Part shown: positions 29,168 to 38,244 of the stretch, one piece after another
How the letters are laid out: every line of letters begins with the position of its first letter
How positions within the stretch are numbered: position 1 is the stretch's first letter
Assembly (NCBI GenBank): GCA_002839095.1
Contig: PGXL01000010.1
Location: forward strand, 1 to 64,000
Length of the DNA: 64,000 nt
Source of the DNA: Tenericutes bacterium HGW-Tenericutes-2
Lineage (GTDB): Bacteria > Bacillota_I > Bacilli_A > Acholeplasmatales > Acholeplasmataceae
Direction: 5' to 3'
Notes under the pieces: model-generated
Databases searched by the model: none
What the model was told of the DNA's origin: nothing
Seen by the model: the letters and a program-made list of their open reading frames with translations, nothing else
Position numbers and translations under genes: made by a program

Positions 29168-30253
29168 ATGCGTATAGAGGCAGATGACAAACTAGATTTC
29201 AGTGATGTACTGATTCGACCAAAAAGATCAACATTAGTATCGCGCAGAGATGTGGATTTAAACCGAGAATATCATTTCAAGCATAGCAAGCAATCCTGGA
29301 CTGGTGTACCAATTATGGCATCTAATATGGATGGTGTTGGAACATTTGAAATGGCATATGCTTTACAAAAATCAAAATTATTTACCTGCATGGTGAAAAA
29401 CTATCAGGTTGAAGAATATATAAGTCGTCAAGAATTATTAAATCCAGAGTATTTCGCAGTAAGCACTGGTACCAGTGCAAATGATTTTTTAAATCTACAA
29501 GAAACCATTAAGAAAAATCCTGCTATAAAGTTTATTTGTATCGATGTAGCTAACGGTTATTCAGAAGCCTTTGGAACCTTCGTTTCTAAGGTTAGAGCAC
29601 TCTACCCAAATCATACGATTATCGCAGGTAACGTCGTTACTGCAGATATGACTCAAGAATTAATCCTTCGTGGAGCAGATATCGTTAAAGTCGGTATTGG
29701 ACCAGGAAGTGTGTGCACGACTAGAATTCAAACAGGAGTTGGCTATCCACAGCTATCTGCAATCATTGAATGTGCTGATGCTGCACATGGCTTGGGTGCA
29801 CATATTATTAGTGATGGTGGATGTACATGCCCGGGTGATGTAGCGAAAGCCTTTGGTGCTGGAGCAGATTTTGTAATGCTTGGTGGAATGTTTGCTGGGC
29901 ATAATGAAGGTGGCGGAGATGTAATCACTGAATACTATGACACAGGTAAAAGAGATTTCCAAACCAAAGAACCCATTTTAGAAGAGAAAAAATATGTTGA
30001 ATTTTATGGAATGAGCTCTTCTACTGCAATGATTAAGCATCATGGTGAAGTTGCTGAATATAGAAGTTCTGAAGGACGCACCGTTCGAATTCCTTTCAAG
30101 GGTGAAGTTGATGTCACAGTGAAGGATATATTAGGTGGTATTCGTTCAACATGTACCTATGTTGGAGCACCTACCTTAAAGCAGTTAGCAAAATGTACAA
30201 CCTTCATTAAAGTTCAAAAACAATTTAATGACATTTTCGTGCCTAAGCATTAG
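29168..30253 (+). CDS. guaC: GMP reductase
   Basis: Converts GMP to IMP with NADPH, linking guanine nucleotides to the hypoxanthine pool. TIM-barrel enzyme of about 361 residues, like E. coli GuaC and without the CBS pair of IMP dehydrogenase. The catalytic cysteine loop is [11 protein letters not shown] near residue 182; DVANGY and [10 protein letters not shown] are family motifs. The ATG at 29168 follows AAGGGG with eight-base spacing. It lies outside the purine operon but is functionally related to it. Confidence 0.93.
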   Translation: MRIEADDKLDFSDVLIRPKRSTLVSRRDVDLNREYHFKHSKQSWTGVPIMASNMDGVGTFEMAYALQKSKLFTCMVKNYQVEEYISRQELLNPEYFAVSTGTSANDFLNLQETIKKNPAIKFICIDVANGYSEAFGTFVSKVRALYPNHTIIAGNVVTADMTQELILRGADIVKVGIGPGSVCTTRIQTGVGYPQLSAIIECADAAHGLGAHIISDGGCTCPGDVAKAFGAGADFVMLGGMFAGHNEGGGDVITEYYDTGKRDFQTKEPILEEKKYVEFYGMSSSTAMIKHHGEVAEYRSSEGRTVRIPFKGEVDVTVKDILGGIRSTCTYVGAPTLKQLAKCTTFIKVQKQFNDIFVPKH

Positions 30254-30262
30254 TTATTCGAT

Positions 30263-30295
30263 AAAGAGTGAAAAATTTCACTCTTTTCTTTTTAT
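30263..30295 (+). terminator. Terminator after guaC
   Basis: A GAGTGA / TCACTC stem extended by AAA/TTT with an A-rich loop is followed by a T-rich stretch, ten bases after the guaC stop. Confidence 0.8.
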
Positions 30296-30381
30296 TTAAA
30301 TAAGAAAAAGCTTTGATTCAATCAAAACTGAAGTTTTTCAAACATCTTATTACGAATTCGAATTATTATATTGCATAATCT

Positions 30382-30410
30382 TTGTATGTTATAGTTCGAT
30401 AAATTATAAT
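30382..30410 (+). promoter_or_regulatory. Promoter of the amino acid ABC operon
   Basis: TTGTAT, a 17-base spacer and a perfect TATAAT lie 28 bases before the start of the substrate-binding protein gene. Confidence 0.7.
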
Positions 30411-30438
30411 AGATATATATTTAAAGGAGGAATTACCT

Positions 30439-31248
30439 ATGAAAAAAACGTTATTATTGTTTACCTTATTATTCACTATATTTGTTCTCTCTGCATGTGG
30501 CAGAGATCAAAGTGTATTACGTGTTGGGATGGATCTCAAATATCCACCATTTGAAACTGTTGATTTAGAAAATGATCCAGTAGGAATATCCGTAGATATT
30601 GCCTATGCTTTGGGAGAATTTTTAGGCCGTGAAGTTGAAATTGTCAACACAGACTTCGGTTCTTTAATTCCATCACTTCAGGCTGGAGAAATTGATATTA
30701 TCATCGCGTCAATGAGTATTACTGCTACAAGATCTGAGATCGTTGATTTTTCAAATCCTTATTTCTTCTTTAAAATTATTACTTTAGTTAATCAAAATTT
30801 CGCAACAGCAAATGGAATCACTGAAGATTCAACTGTTGAAGAGTTATTGGCTGTGGCTGGTACAAGATATGTTGGTATTGCATCGCAGGTTTCTGCATCC
30901 ATTCCACAATCCTACGGAAAACAAGTTACTGAAGCAACCGATTTAGGGACTGCTGTTGAATCCGTTGCACAAGGTACCTCTGATGTTTTATTGATGAGTG
31001 CTAATCCAGTCGTTGATGGCCATAAAGCAAATATGAGTACCACACTTGTGATGTGGGACCCATTTGTTGCAAGTCCAATTGGAATGGCTGTTCAAAAGGG
31101 CAACACTGAGTTATTAGAAAAAGCAAATGAGTTTATTGCAACCTTTAATGATCAAGGTGGCTTATACTCTGTTCTTTCTACGAAGTGGGATGCTGTTCTT
31201 TTAGAGCGTCTTGGACGCTACGGTTTAAGCTTCTATATCAATGAATAA
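30439..31248 (+). CDS. Polar amino acid ABC transporter substrate-binding lipoprotein
   Basis: Extracellular solute receptor of the family 3 (SBP_bac_3) type, 269 residues. The signal ends in a lipobox LSAC with Cys at residue 20. GMDLKYPPFE, GISVDIAYALG and the arginine in TATRSEIVDFS (alpha-amino/carboxylate contacts) are typical of glutamine/arginine/cystine binders. AAAGGAGG precedes the ATG. The stop overlaps the permease start by eight bases. It heads a three-gene transporter operon. Confidence 0.92.
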   Translation: MKKTLLLFTLLFTIFVLSACGRDQSVLRVGMDLKYPPFETVDLENDPVGISVDIAYALGEFLGREVEIVNTDFGSLIPSLQAGEIDIIIASMSITATRSEIVDFSNPYFFFKIITLVNQNFATANGITEDSTVEELLAVAGTRYVGIASQVSASIPQSYGKQVTEATDLGTAVESVAQGTSDVLLMSANPVVDGHKANMSTTLVMWDPFVASPIGMAVQKGNTELLEKANEFIATFNDQGGLYSVLSTKWDAVLLERLGRYGLSFYINE

Positions 31249-31969
31249 GATTTTATCTTACATATTTGCAATTCTAACCGTCACTGCTTTTATTGTCTTT
31301 GTTATTTCACAGCAGTCATCAAGCTTTAGTTTTGCATCGTTTGCACCCTATCAAAATATGATTTCTGAAGGGATTCGAAACACGATTATTGTTTCAATCC
31401 TTTCCCTTTTAGGAAGCCTTGTATTAGGGTTTGTTTTCTACTTGTTTTCTATATCAAAATTTAAATATTTAAATGCTTTAACTGATGTCTTTACTGAAAT
31501 CATATATGGTACACCACTTCTTGTATTGGTTGTAATCACAGCATTTGTGATTGGACCAGCTTTTGGAACCTACAATAGAAATGCACTTGGCTTTACTGCA
31601 CTTGTTATCTATATGACACCCTATATGAAAAATGTTTATAAGTCTGCTTTTTCCAGTATTTCAAGAGATCAATACATGACCATGGATTTATTTGGATTTA
31701 CTCCTTACCAAAGATATCGTTATATTATCATTCCTCAGGTGATTCGAATTTTAATGCCTCCGATGATGAATAACTTCTCTTTAATCATTAAGGGTAGTGC
31801 ATTACTCAATGTGTTAAGCTTTAACGAACTTTATTATGCAATACGAGTTGCACAATCTCAAACATTCGCATTCGTTCCAGGCTATATTTTAATGTGGATT
31901 TTATATCTGGTTATTACAATACCTTTATCACAAGCAACCAAATACATCGAAAGGAAATGGGCACTATGA
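31241..31969 (+). CDS. Amino acid ABC transporter permease
   Basis: HisM/GlnP-type inner membrane permease with about five helices (242 residues). The cytoplasmic EAA loop, which contacts the ATPase, is visible as FGFTPYQRYRYIIIPQVIRI near residue 160. GIRNTIIVSILS and IYGTPLLVLV are further hallmarks. It overlaps both neighbours, ending in ATGA with the ATPase start. Confidence 0.93.
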   Translation: MNKILSYIFAILTVTAFIVFVISQQSSSFSFASFAPYQNMISEGIRNTIIVSILSLLGSLVLGFVFYLFSISKFKYLNALTDVFTEIIYGTPLLVLVVITAFVIGPAFGTYNRNALGFTALVIYMTPYMKNVYKSAFSSISRDQYMTMDLFGFTPYQRYRYIIIPQVIRILMPPMMNNFSLIIKGSALLNVLSFNELYYAIRVAQSQTFAFVPGYILMWILYLVITIPLSQATKYIERKWAL

Positions 31970-32670
31970 AAATAGAACTGAAGCAGATAAGCCATACCTA
32001 TGATGTTGAAGTATTAAGCAAGCTCAATTTAGTTTTAGAAAACTATAATTCAGTTGCTATTATTGGAGTTTCTGGATCAGGAAAATCTACCTTAATTAGG
32101 CTAATGTCCGGATTAGAAAAGCCTTCATCTGGATCAATTAAGATTAATAATTATGATGTCAATGATGATGAATATAGAAAAAAGATTGGATTCGTTTTTC
32201 AGAATCACAACTTATTCCCTCATTTGACTTTAAAACAAAACATTACACTTGTATTAGAAAAAACAAGAGGAATGGAAAAAGAATTAGCAAATGAAACTGC
32301 ACTAAAATATTTATCTCTTCTCCATCTTGAAGATCAGGTTGATAAGGTTCCTAAAAATGTATCCGGTGGTCAAGCACAGCGTGCATCGATTGCTAGAGCA
32401 CTCAGTGTCAATCCAGATATCATTTTCTTAGATGAACCTACGTCATCACTTGACCCAATATTAACCCATGAAGTATTAACTGCTGTTGAAGATCTAAAGG
32501 GGTTAGGTAAAGACTTTATATTTGTTACACACGTGATGAGCTTTGTAAAGGATTTCGCTGATTATGTGATTTACATGGATCAGGGAGAAATCATTGAGCA
32601 GGGTCCTCCAAGTATATTGGATAACCCAAAACATGAATCCTTTAAGGAGTTCATGAAAAAAGTAAGATAG
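31966..32670 (+). CDS. Amino acid ABC transporter ATP-binding protein
   Basis: Cytoplasmic ATPase of the polar amino acid importer, 234 residues. Walker A is GVSGSGKST (near residue 33), the signature is SGGQAQRAS (near 135), Walker B is IIFLDEPTSSLDP (near 155), and the switch histidine is in VTHVMSF. The start at 31966 overlaps the permease stop and is used rather than the longer frame from 31894. It probably acts as a homodimer with a permease homodimer. Confidence 0.94.
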   Translation: MKIELKQISHTYDVEVLSKLNLVLENYNSVAIIGVSGSGKSTLIRLMSGLEKPSSGSIKINNYDVNDDEYRKKIGFVFQNHNLFPHLTLKQNITLVLEKTRGMEKELANETALKYLSLLHLEDQVDKVPKNVSGGQAQRASIARALSVNPDIIFLDEPTSSLDPILTHEVLTAVEDLKGLGKDFIFVTHVMSFVKDFADYVIYMDQGEIIEQGPPSILDNPKHESFKEFMKKVR

Positions 32671-32681
32671 GAAGAATTCTA

Positions 32682-33548
32682 ATGAAAAAATATCTTTACG
32701 GTGGCTTAGTTGCAAATGCAGCAAGCCTAGGCTATCACTGGGTATATAATCCAGTATATTTAGAAGAGTTATCAAAGAAAAAATCGCTACTTTTTCAAGT
32801 TCAAAATAAAAATGAATTTGAGGAAGGTAAACCTTCATATTATGTTTATCCAAATCATAAAGTAGGCGATGTAACTACACAAGGCATGTTTATGATATGG
32901 CTTTATGAAGCGATGAAAGAGAATCCTTCATTTTCTAAAAACGATTATGCTAACTTGATTTTCAATCACATCAAACCTGGTGGAGATTACGTAGGATATG
33001 TCGAATCTTATGGAAAGCTTTTAGTCATTGATAGGCTCAATGCTGATCTTAAGTTAAACGTTTTAGAACAAGAAAAAACAGATGACCACTTGGTTGGATT
33101 CATCCCCTATTTAGTAGCTAAAGAACTTGGTTTAGATGTTGAAAAAGCCTTTGAATTAACAAAGCTTTTTACAAACAAAACTGAATATTATGATTTTTTC
33201 AAGGTATTTGACTATATATTTTCAGAGATTCAAAAAAGAGAATTGAAATACGTTTTAAAGGACGCAGTCAAGCTCGCACCAATAGGATTTACCAACAAGC
33301 TTGCGCATGCAATAGAAATGGATGATACCGTAGAATTCATTAAGAACCATGCTGGTATTTCATGTCATATTCAATACTCGATTCCCTTAATATTTCATCT
33401 ACTCTCTCATAGCAACTCCTATGAAAGCCTAATCGAATGGAATATAAAAATAGGTGGAGCTAGCTCCGACAGAGGTCTTCTTCTAGGTGCAATCATGAGT
33501 CAAATATCACCGATTCCTGAATCTTGGAAAGCTAAAGTTACTTTTTAA
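32682..33548 (+). CDS. ADP-ribosylglycohydrolase-like protein, degenerate
   Basis: 288-residue all-helical protein with the general plan of ADP-ribosylglycohydrolases. The N-terminal GGLVANAASLGYHWVYN resembles the GDALG helix, and the C-terminal GGASSDRGLLLGAIMSQI resembles the G-DTDT-AAIAGAI helix. The paired acidic metal ligands of active enzymes are largely missing, so catalysis is doubtful. It starts 11 bp after the transporter ATPase and is probably co-transcribed. It could bind a nucleotide-like ligand or retain a different hydrolase activity. Family placement is from pattern only. Confidence 0.55.
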   Translation: MKKYLYGGLVANAASLGYHWVYNPVYLEELSKKKSLLFQVQNKNEFEEGKPSYYVYPNHKVGDVTTQGMFMIWLYEAMKENPSFSKNDYANLIFNHIKPGGDYVGYVESYGKLLVIDRLNADLKLNVLEQEKTDDHLVGFIPYLVAKELGLDVEKAFELTKLFTNKTEYYDFFKVFDYIFSEIQKRELKYVLKDAVKLAPIGFTNKLAHAIEMDDTVEFIKNHAGISCHIQYSIPLIFHLLSHSNSYESLIEWNIKIGGASSDRGLLLGAIMSQISPIPESWKAKVTF

Positions 33549-33585
33549 ACCATAAAGAGTTATAATTAGAAATAGAGGTGATATA

Positions 33586-34095
33586 GTGAGAAGATTTAAA
33601 ACAAAGGAACAGTTAATTCTTGCTAGTGAAAAAGAGTTTTCATTCTTAATGGACTTAATTGAAAATCAATCGATAGAAAATCAAAATCACGTATTCTTAT
33701 TTGAATATAGAGACAAGAACTATAGGGATGTGCTAGCTCATTTGCATGAATGGCATGTCATGTTATTTGGTTATCTTGATGAAAGTATCAATCAAAAAAA
33801 GGAACCTGACGTTCCTAAAAAGGGGTATACTTGGAAAGAGATGGATCAGCTCAATGTTGAAATATGGAAGACCTATCAAAAGACTTCTCTTGAAGAAATA
33901 AAGGTCAGGATTGTTGAATCACATGTAAAGCTTCTTAACATCATTTTAGGATTGACAAATGAACAATTATTCGAAAGAAATTCTTTCAAATGGGCTCCAG
34001 CAACACTAGCAGATTTTATCGATCATTGTGCAGCACATCATTATGAATGGGCAATTGATTTAGTTAAGAAGCAAATGCTTCTTCTAGCAGCATAA
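33586..34095 (+). CDS. ClbS/DfsB family four-helix-bundle protein
   Basis: 169-residue DinB-like protein of the ClbS/DfsB family (DUF1706). The family pattern of an early FKTKEQL, the HEWHVML histidine pair (near residue 53), the FKWAP segment (near 143) and a C-terminal HYEWA histidine is present. Some members hydrolyse or sequester colibactin-like genotoxins; most are uncharacterised. It starts with GTG behind AGAGGTG. A bidirectional terminator follows. Confidence 0.82.
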   Translation: MRRFKTKEQLILASEKEFSFLMDLIENQSIENQNHVFLFEYRDKNYRDVLAHLHEWHVMLFGYLDESINQKKEPDVPKKGYTWKEMDQLNVEIWKTYQKTSLEEIKVRIVESHVKLLNIILGLTNEQLFERNSFKWAPATLADFIDHCAAHHYEWAIDLVKKQMLLLAA

Positions 34096-34100
34096 TCATA

Positions 34101-34135
34101 AAGGTGAATCCGTATAGGGTTCACCTTTTCTTTTT
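34101..34135 (+). terminator. Terminator after ClbS-like gene
   Basis: AAGGTGAATCC pairs with GGGTTCACCTT around a short loop and is followed by a T-rich tract. It reads into the 3' end of convergent vanZ and may act both ways. Confidence 0.8.
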
Positions 34136-34576
34136 AATCAGATACATTGTAAAAACAAATGCAAGAATCGCCATAATTGATCCAAATAAGTCAATTAAAA
34201 TATCAGTAAATTGAAATGCTCTACCATCAGTAAAAAGCTGTATAGACTCATCAATAATTGCAGTAAGTAAACAAAATAATATAGCAAGCCAATGAATTAG
34301 TCTTTGATTTTTCATTACGCTATATAAGTATTGAAACCAAAAAATACCGAGTAAGAAAAACTGTGCAAAATGAGCGCTTTTTCTTACGATTAAGGATAAT
34401 TGATTAGCTTCAACAGTTATACTGAAGATGCTTAAAAAAGATGAAATCATGGTGGTAAAAAATCCACTTTGTGTACTTGATATATTTGCAGGTAAAAGTG
34501 AGTTGACCCATATCGTCAATGTCATTAAAATAGTTAAGATTAAGAATACTTTACTTTTGCTTTTTTCTCTTATCAT
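34121..34576 (-). CDS. VanZ family membrane protein
   Basis: About 151 residues with four hydrophobic helices. VanZ-family landmarks are RKSAHFAQFFLLG (near residue 67) and DESIQLFTDGRAFQFTDILID (near 110-130). In vancomycin clusters VanZ gives teicoplanin resistance, but such stand-alone members are widespread and of unknown role. The ATG at 34576 is used with AGGTG upstream rather than GTG at 34585. Confidence 0.88.
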   Translation of the reverse strand: MIREKSKSKVFLILTILMTLTIWVNSLLPANISSTQSGFFTTMISSFLSIFSITVEANQLSLIVRKSAHFAQFFLLGIFWFQYLYSVMKNQRLIHWLAILFCLLTAIIDESIQLFTDGRAFQFTDILIDLFGSIMAILAFVFTMYLIKKKR

Positions 34577-34641
34577 GATGATCACCTATTTGATTTTAGT
34601 ATAAGTTATTTGCAAATAAAAGTAAATCTATCAGATGAAAT

Positions 34642-34663
34642 AAAAAACCGCAATCGCGGTTTT
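34642..34663 (-). terminator. Terminator after small membrane protein
   Basis: An 8-bp perfect stem AAAACCGC / GCGGTTTT with a 4-base loop and T tract on the minus strand, 15 bases past the stop at 34678. Confidence 0.88.
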
Positions 34664-34677
34664 AGATTCTACTTAAC

Positions 34678-34929
34678 TTATCCTGGTAAACCATTCATAT
34701 AGTTTTCAAGTAAAGCCATAATTGCAGGTAGCTGAGATAGGAATAAAATATATAAGATAATAAACACAGTAACAGCAAATACCTGGAACCATAAATAATT
34801 TCTTAACGTTTTATTCGTCTCACCAGAAAAAAGTAAGATTAGGAATATAATGATATTCGCTAAGGGAATAATCATTAAAATGTGAAACCCAAACCAATCA
34901 AGAACTGAAAGCTGTTTTTTTTGAAACAT
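34678..34929 (-). CDS. Small two-helix membrane protein
   Basis: 83 residues with two hydrophobic helices (about 12-35 and 48-70) joined by a polar loop SGETNKTLRNYLW. This pattern recurs in small uncharacterised Firmicutes membrane proteins. It is bounded by its own terminator downstream. No function can be assigned; there is no sign of a signal peptidase site. Confidence 0.65.
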   Translation of the reverse strand: MFQKKQLSVLDWFGFHILMIIPLANIIIFLILLFSGETNKTLRNYLWFQVFAVTVFIILYILFLSQLPAIMALLENYMNGLPG

Positions 34930-35043
34930 CAGAAAAACCCCCTATAGATTAGATTTATTTGATACTATGTTCAGTATCTTTTTTTATATATTGTCTATAT
35001 TGTATCAAATAAAAACTCTAAATGGTATAACAATTTACATGAA

Positions 35044-37518
35044 TTATAAATTTCTTCTATTTCTAATCAATGGGTAAAGCATTAATCTAATGAGATAATT
35101 CATGACTGTAAATATAAAGAATATCGGAAATACCCATAAAAATACACTGAATATATCAAATAATTTAACAAATAAATTTAAATGTAGGTAAGGCTTTAAC
35201 TCAAGGAAATTATATTGAATACTTTCAATCTTCCAAATCGCAGGGAAATACGTTATGAGTAAAGCGATGAAAGATATGATTGTTATTTCAATGGAGTACC
35301 TTATAAAAAGACATGTATTTTTTTTACCAAGCATTCTTTCTATATTGATTTTACTTTGATTAAAAGGTATATAGAAGAGTGTGAAAATGAATGTAGCAAC
35401 AATCATTACAAAAATAGAAATAAAGGTGTAAATTAAATAATCATTTTGAATCTCATAGACCTTATATCTCGTCTCTTCTGACATTAAACGATGCGCTGAA
35501 TAAATCCCAAAGTCATCTGTGCTATACTCAAGATTTTCGTAGAAAAAGACAAAGCTTTTACTATCAGGGACCTTAAAGGATTCAAGTATTTGTTTATTCA
35601 ATTCCCAGTCTAAATCTAAACCAAGATAAAATCTTCTTAAATTACCATTACTTGGGTATCTCGATTTTACATCCAAGTGTGTATATAACGTATTTAAATC
35701 TAATGAATCACTATCGTAAACTCCAAGAATTTTCAAATAGATTTTATTCAAGTTGGACTTACTCCATGAATAATCGTAATAAAAATTACTGATTTCAAAG
35801 GTATAGCTTGTATATAACGCAAGACTGTTAACATATGAATCATTTATAATAGAAGGATCTACACCAAGCATTTCAGCTAACTGATGCTTGGATATATATA
35901 TTCCATTAGTAAATGGATAGTGATTACCAATTAAATCATAATCCTCAATATCATCTATATACCCCATTTTTCTAAATTCTAGATTAGATTCAACGTTTTG
36001 ATCTAAATAGTTCTGGATTTTTATTTGATGAATCGAAAACGTATTTTTTTCTTGATTCAATTGACTATAAAAATCTGGACTTGCATAAATCGATTGAAGA
36101 GCTTGTAAATATGTTTTTTCAGGAATAATTTTTGATGCTGGTTCATCTTCGATATATCGATAATCTCCATATTGGCTCTTCAAGATTCCAGAAATTGTCA
36201 TCACGAGTGATGTATCTCTATCGGTTAAGTCATAATATAGAAGGTCTGAAATATCTTCTAGATTATCAATACCCGAAGTAACAATTTGCTCTGCCATATA
36301 GTCATATATCAATATTTCATTGGGTAGAACTGGATAATAGCCCATCAAAAGTGGCTCATTAAAGCGATCAAAATCATCAACAAGTATCACTTCTGTAAAA
36401 TGAAGACTTCTGAATTTATTGACTTTACTCAGACCAATATCAGCTAGATTAATATCAAAGAAATCCTGAAAATTTTTATTAAAGAAATAGGATGCATAAA
36501 CAGGTAGTTGATTGTTCGCTTTCTCCTCTATCAATTCACGGTAGCTCTCTCTAACATCCTGTGGGTAATCAAATGTTCCTGCTCTAATAATAAATGACCA
36601 ACCGTAGGTAAATGCTCTTTCCTGATACTTATAAATAGGCATTACATAGGAATTGCTAGCTTCTGTAGTTTCAATCAATGTATCATAGGTATCAAATTGA
36701 TTGACGATATGATTAATGGACGCAATATATAGACAAAAAACTAGGGACATTACTAAAAATAGTGTTAATAATGATTTTTTAACAAACGTTAAAATATTCA
36801 TCTGTTTTAAAGGATTTGATTTTTGAATTGGTATCGACTTCTCTTCATGATTATAGGAGATATTTTCTGTAATTAATAAGTCTCTATCCATTTTTTCATT
36901 TTCAATATAAATAATTCTTGAAGCGAAAGCCTTCGCTAATTGCTCATCCTTTGAGGTTGCGATAACTAGTTTTTTTAATGACAAATTCTTTAAAATGCCT
37001 AGTATTTCGAAATGAGGTTCATCAATTAGAATAATTGGTGTATCCTTTGCGAGTGCAACTGCTAAGCCAACCTTTTGACTTTCCTTAAGTGTCAATTGAA
37101 ACTGAAACTTGTTCTTTAAATCCTCGATATCAAGCTTTTTGATTATATCTAAAACCATTTGATCCTGATACTCAATACCATGTTTTTTCTTCAATATATC
37201 CTTTAAAACTTTCCAAACAGTTTTTAAATTAGATATATTATTACTAGAGAAAATATAGCTGACTTGACTATATCGATATCGATAAACATCATCCATCTCA
37301 TCAAATGAAAGAATTCTATTGTCTACATAAATACTCCCAAAAGATAATTTATCGAGTCCTGCTAGTATATTTAGAAATGTTGTTTTACCACTTTTTTCTT
37401 CTCCAACAATAAAAACCATTCCTTCATCATCGAATGTTTTTGTTATATTATTAAAAACTAGTACACGCTTTTTGCCGTATCTTTTGAATCTTTTAATTAT
37501 ATTATTTAACTGGATCAT
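35044..37518 (-). CDS. ABC ATPase fused to FtsX-like permease, degenerate
   Basis: 824-residue fusion. Residues 1-210 form an ABC ATPase with Walker A GEEKSGKTT, Walker B PIILIDEP, and a signature reduced to LTLKESQK instead of LSGGQ. A first transmembrane helix near 255 precedes a long extracytoplasmic region (about 280-680), then three helices between 690 and 820. This matches the MacB/FtsX layout with the ATPase at the N-terminus. The broken signature and lack of a clear switch histidine suggest weak or no ATP turnover. ATGs at 37518 and 37521 follow GAGG; the frame could extend to 37545 without a site. Probably a peptide or lipid transporter, or a sensor. Confidence 0.72.
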   Translation of the reverse strand: MIQLNNIIKRFKRYGKKRVLVFNNITKTFDDEGMVFIVGEEKSGKTTFLNILAGLDKLSFGSIYVDNRILSFDEMDDVYRYRYSQVSYIFSSNNISNLKTVWKVLKDILKKKHGIEYQDQMVLDIIKKLDIEDLKNKFQFQLTLKESQKVGLAVALAKDTPIILIDEPHFEILGILKNLSLKKLVIATSKDEQLAKAFASRIIYIENEKMDRDLLITENISYNHEEKSIPIQKSNPLKQMNILTFVKKSLLTLFLVMSLVFCLYIASINHIVNQFDTYDTLIETTEASNSYVMPIYKYQERAFTYGWSFIIRAGTFDYPQDVRESYRELIEEKANNQLPVYASYFFNKNFQDFFDINLADIGLSKVNKFRSLHFTEVILVDDFDRFNEPLLMGYYPVLPNEILIYDYMAEQIVTSGIDNLEDISDLLYYDLTDRDTSLVMTISGILKSQYGDYRYIEDEPASKIIPEKTYLQALQSIYASPDFYSQLNQEKNTFSIHQIKIQNYLDQNVESNLEFRKMGYIDDIEDYDLIGNHYPFTNGIYISKHQLAEMLGVDPSIINDSYVNSLALYTSYTFEISNFYYDYSWSKSNLNKIYLKILGVYDSDSLDLNTLYTHLDVKSRYPSNGNLRRFYLGLDLDWELNKQILESFKVPDSKSFVFFYENLEYSTDDFGIYSAHRLMSEETRYKVYEIQNDYLIYTFISIFVMIVATFIFTLFYIPFNQSKINIERMLGKKNTCLFIRYSIEITIISFIALLITYFPAIWKIESIQYNFLELKPYLHLNLFVKLFDIFSVFLWVFPIFFIFTVMNYLIRLMLYPLIRNRRNL

Positions 37519-37594
37519 CATAACCTCTTCTTTATCAATCATCATGTATTTTTTAAAAAATAAAATTGAGAAGATAAGATCTCCTCAATTATTT

Positions 37595-38113
37595 TTAGAA
37601 ATCGTCTTTATCGTCATCCTGATCAATAATAATCTTATTAATCTTGCTCTTGATGTTTTCTTTAGTGAATGAAAAATAAGCATTTTTCTGTGGGAAGAAA
37701 ATTGTGTTAATAATTGGTATCAAAAAGAATAAAATCCAAGCACGATCCCATTCATTGTATAAAAATCCAAGGGTAATGTATGCTGCAACTACTAATATAC
37801 CAACTAATTTTCTTGCATTGATCTTTTTTTCAACAATTAAATTGACAATTGGAATGAGTAAGAACACAATCCATCCTGGGTGCCATAAGCCAAATCCAAA
37901 GCCTATCCATAAAAATACAGTTAATGAAATCAAAGGCATCATTTCACTTAATCTCTTCCATGGATTACCTGTTAGTAAAATACTACTAATTGGAATCAAC
38001 AGGAAAAAAGTCCATCCCAAATTCCATTTCTCATAATAAAGTCCTGAAATTAAGAAAAGCATCAAACTGATTAAAGGTACTACTGCTAATATTCTTTTGT
38101 TTACATTGCTCAT
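37595..38113 (-). CDS. Membrane protein with three internal repeats
   Basis: 172 residues, about six hydrophobic segments. A unit of roughly 45 residues occurs three times, each ending in a pattern like W-x-x-GW-x-x-F-LIPI (EKWNLGWTFFLLIPI, GLWHPGWIVFLLIPI, NEWDRAWILFFLIPI). The C-terminal tail is polar and ends in an acidic DQDDDKDDF. I do not recognise the family. The repeats imply growth by internal duplication and three similar hairpins in the membrane. It lies just upstream of the ABC fusion on the same strand, 76 bp away, so the two may be linked. Confidence 0.65.
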   Translation of the reverse strand: MSNVNKRILAVVPLISLMLFLISGLYYEKWNLGWTFFLLIPISSILLTGNPWKRLSEMMPLISLTVFLWIGFGFGLWHPGWIVFLLIPIVNLIVEKKINARKLVGILVVAAYITLGFLYNEWDRAWILFFLIPIINTIFFPQKNAYFSFTKENIKSKINKIIIDQDDDKDDF

Positions 38114-38244
38114 ATTATATTCTCGCTTTCTTTTCTATAGAAATTATATCACAAAACTTCCTTTGCACCAATACTTCTTTCCATTCTTTTGACTGATTCC
38201 AATTTAAAATATATAATAAAGATAATAACTAAGGAGGTATTCAG

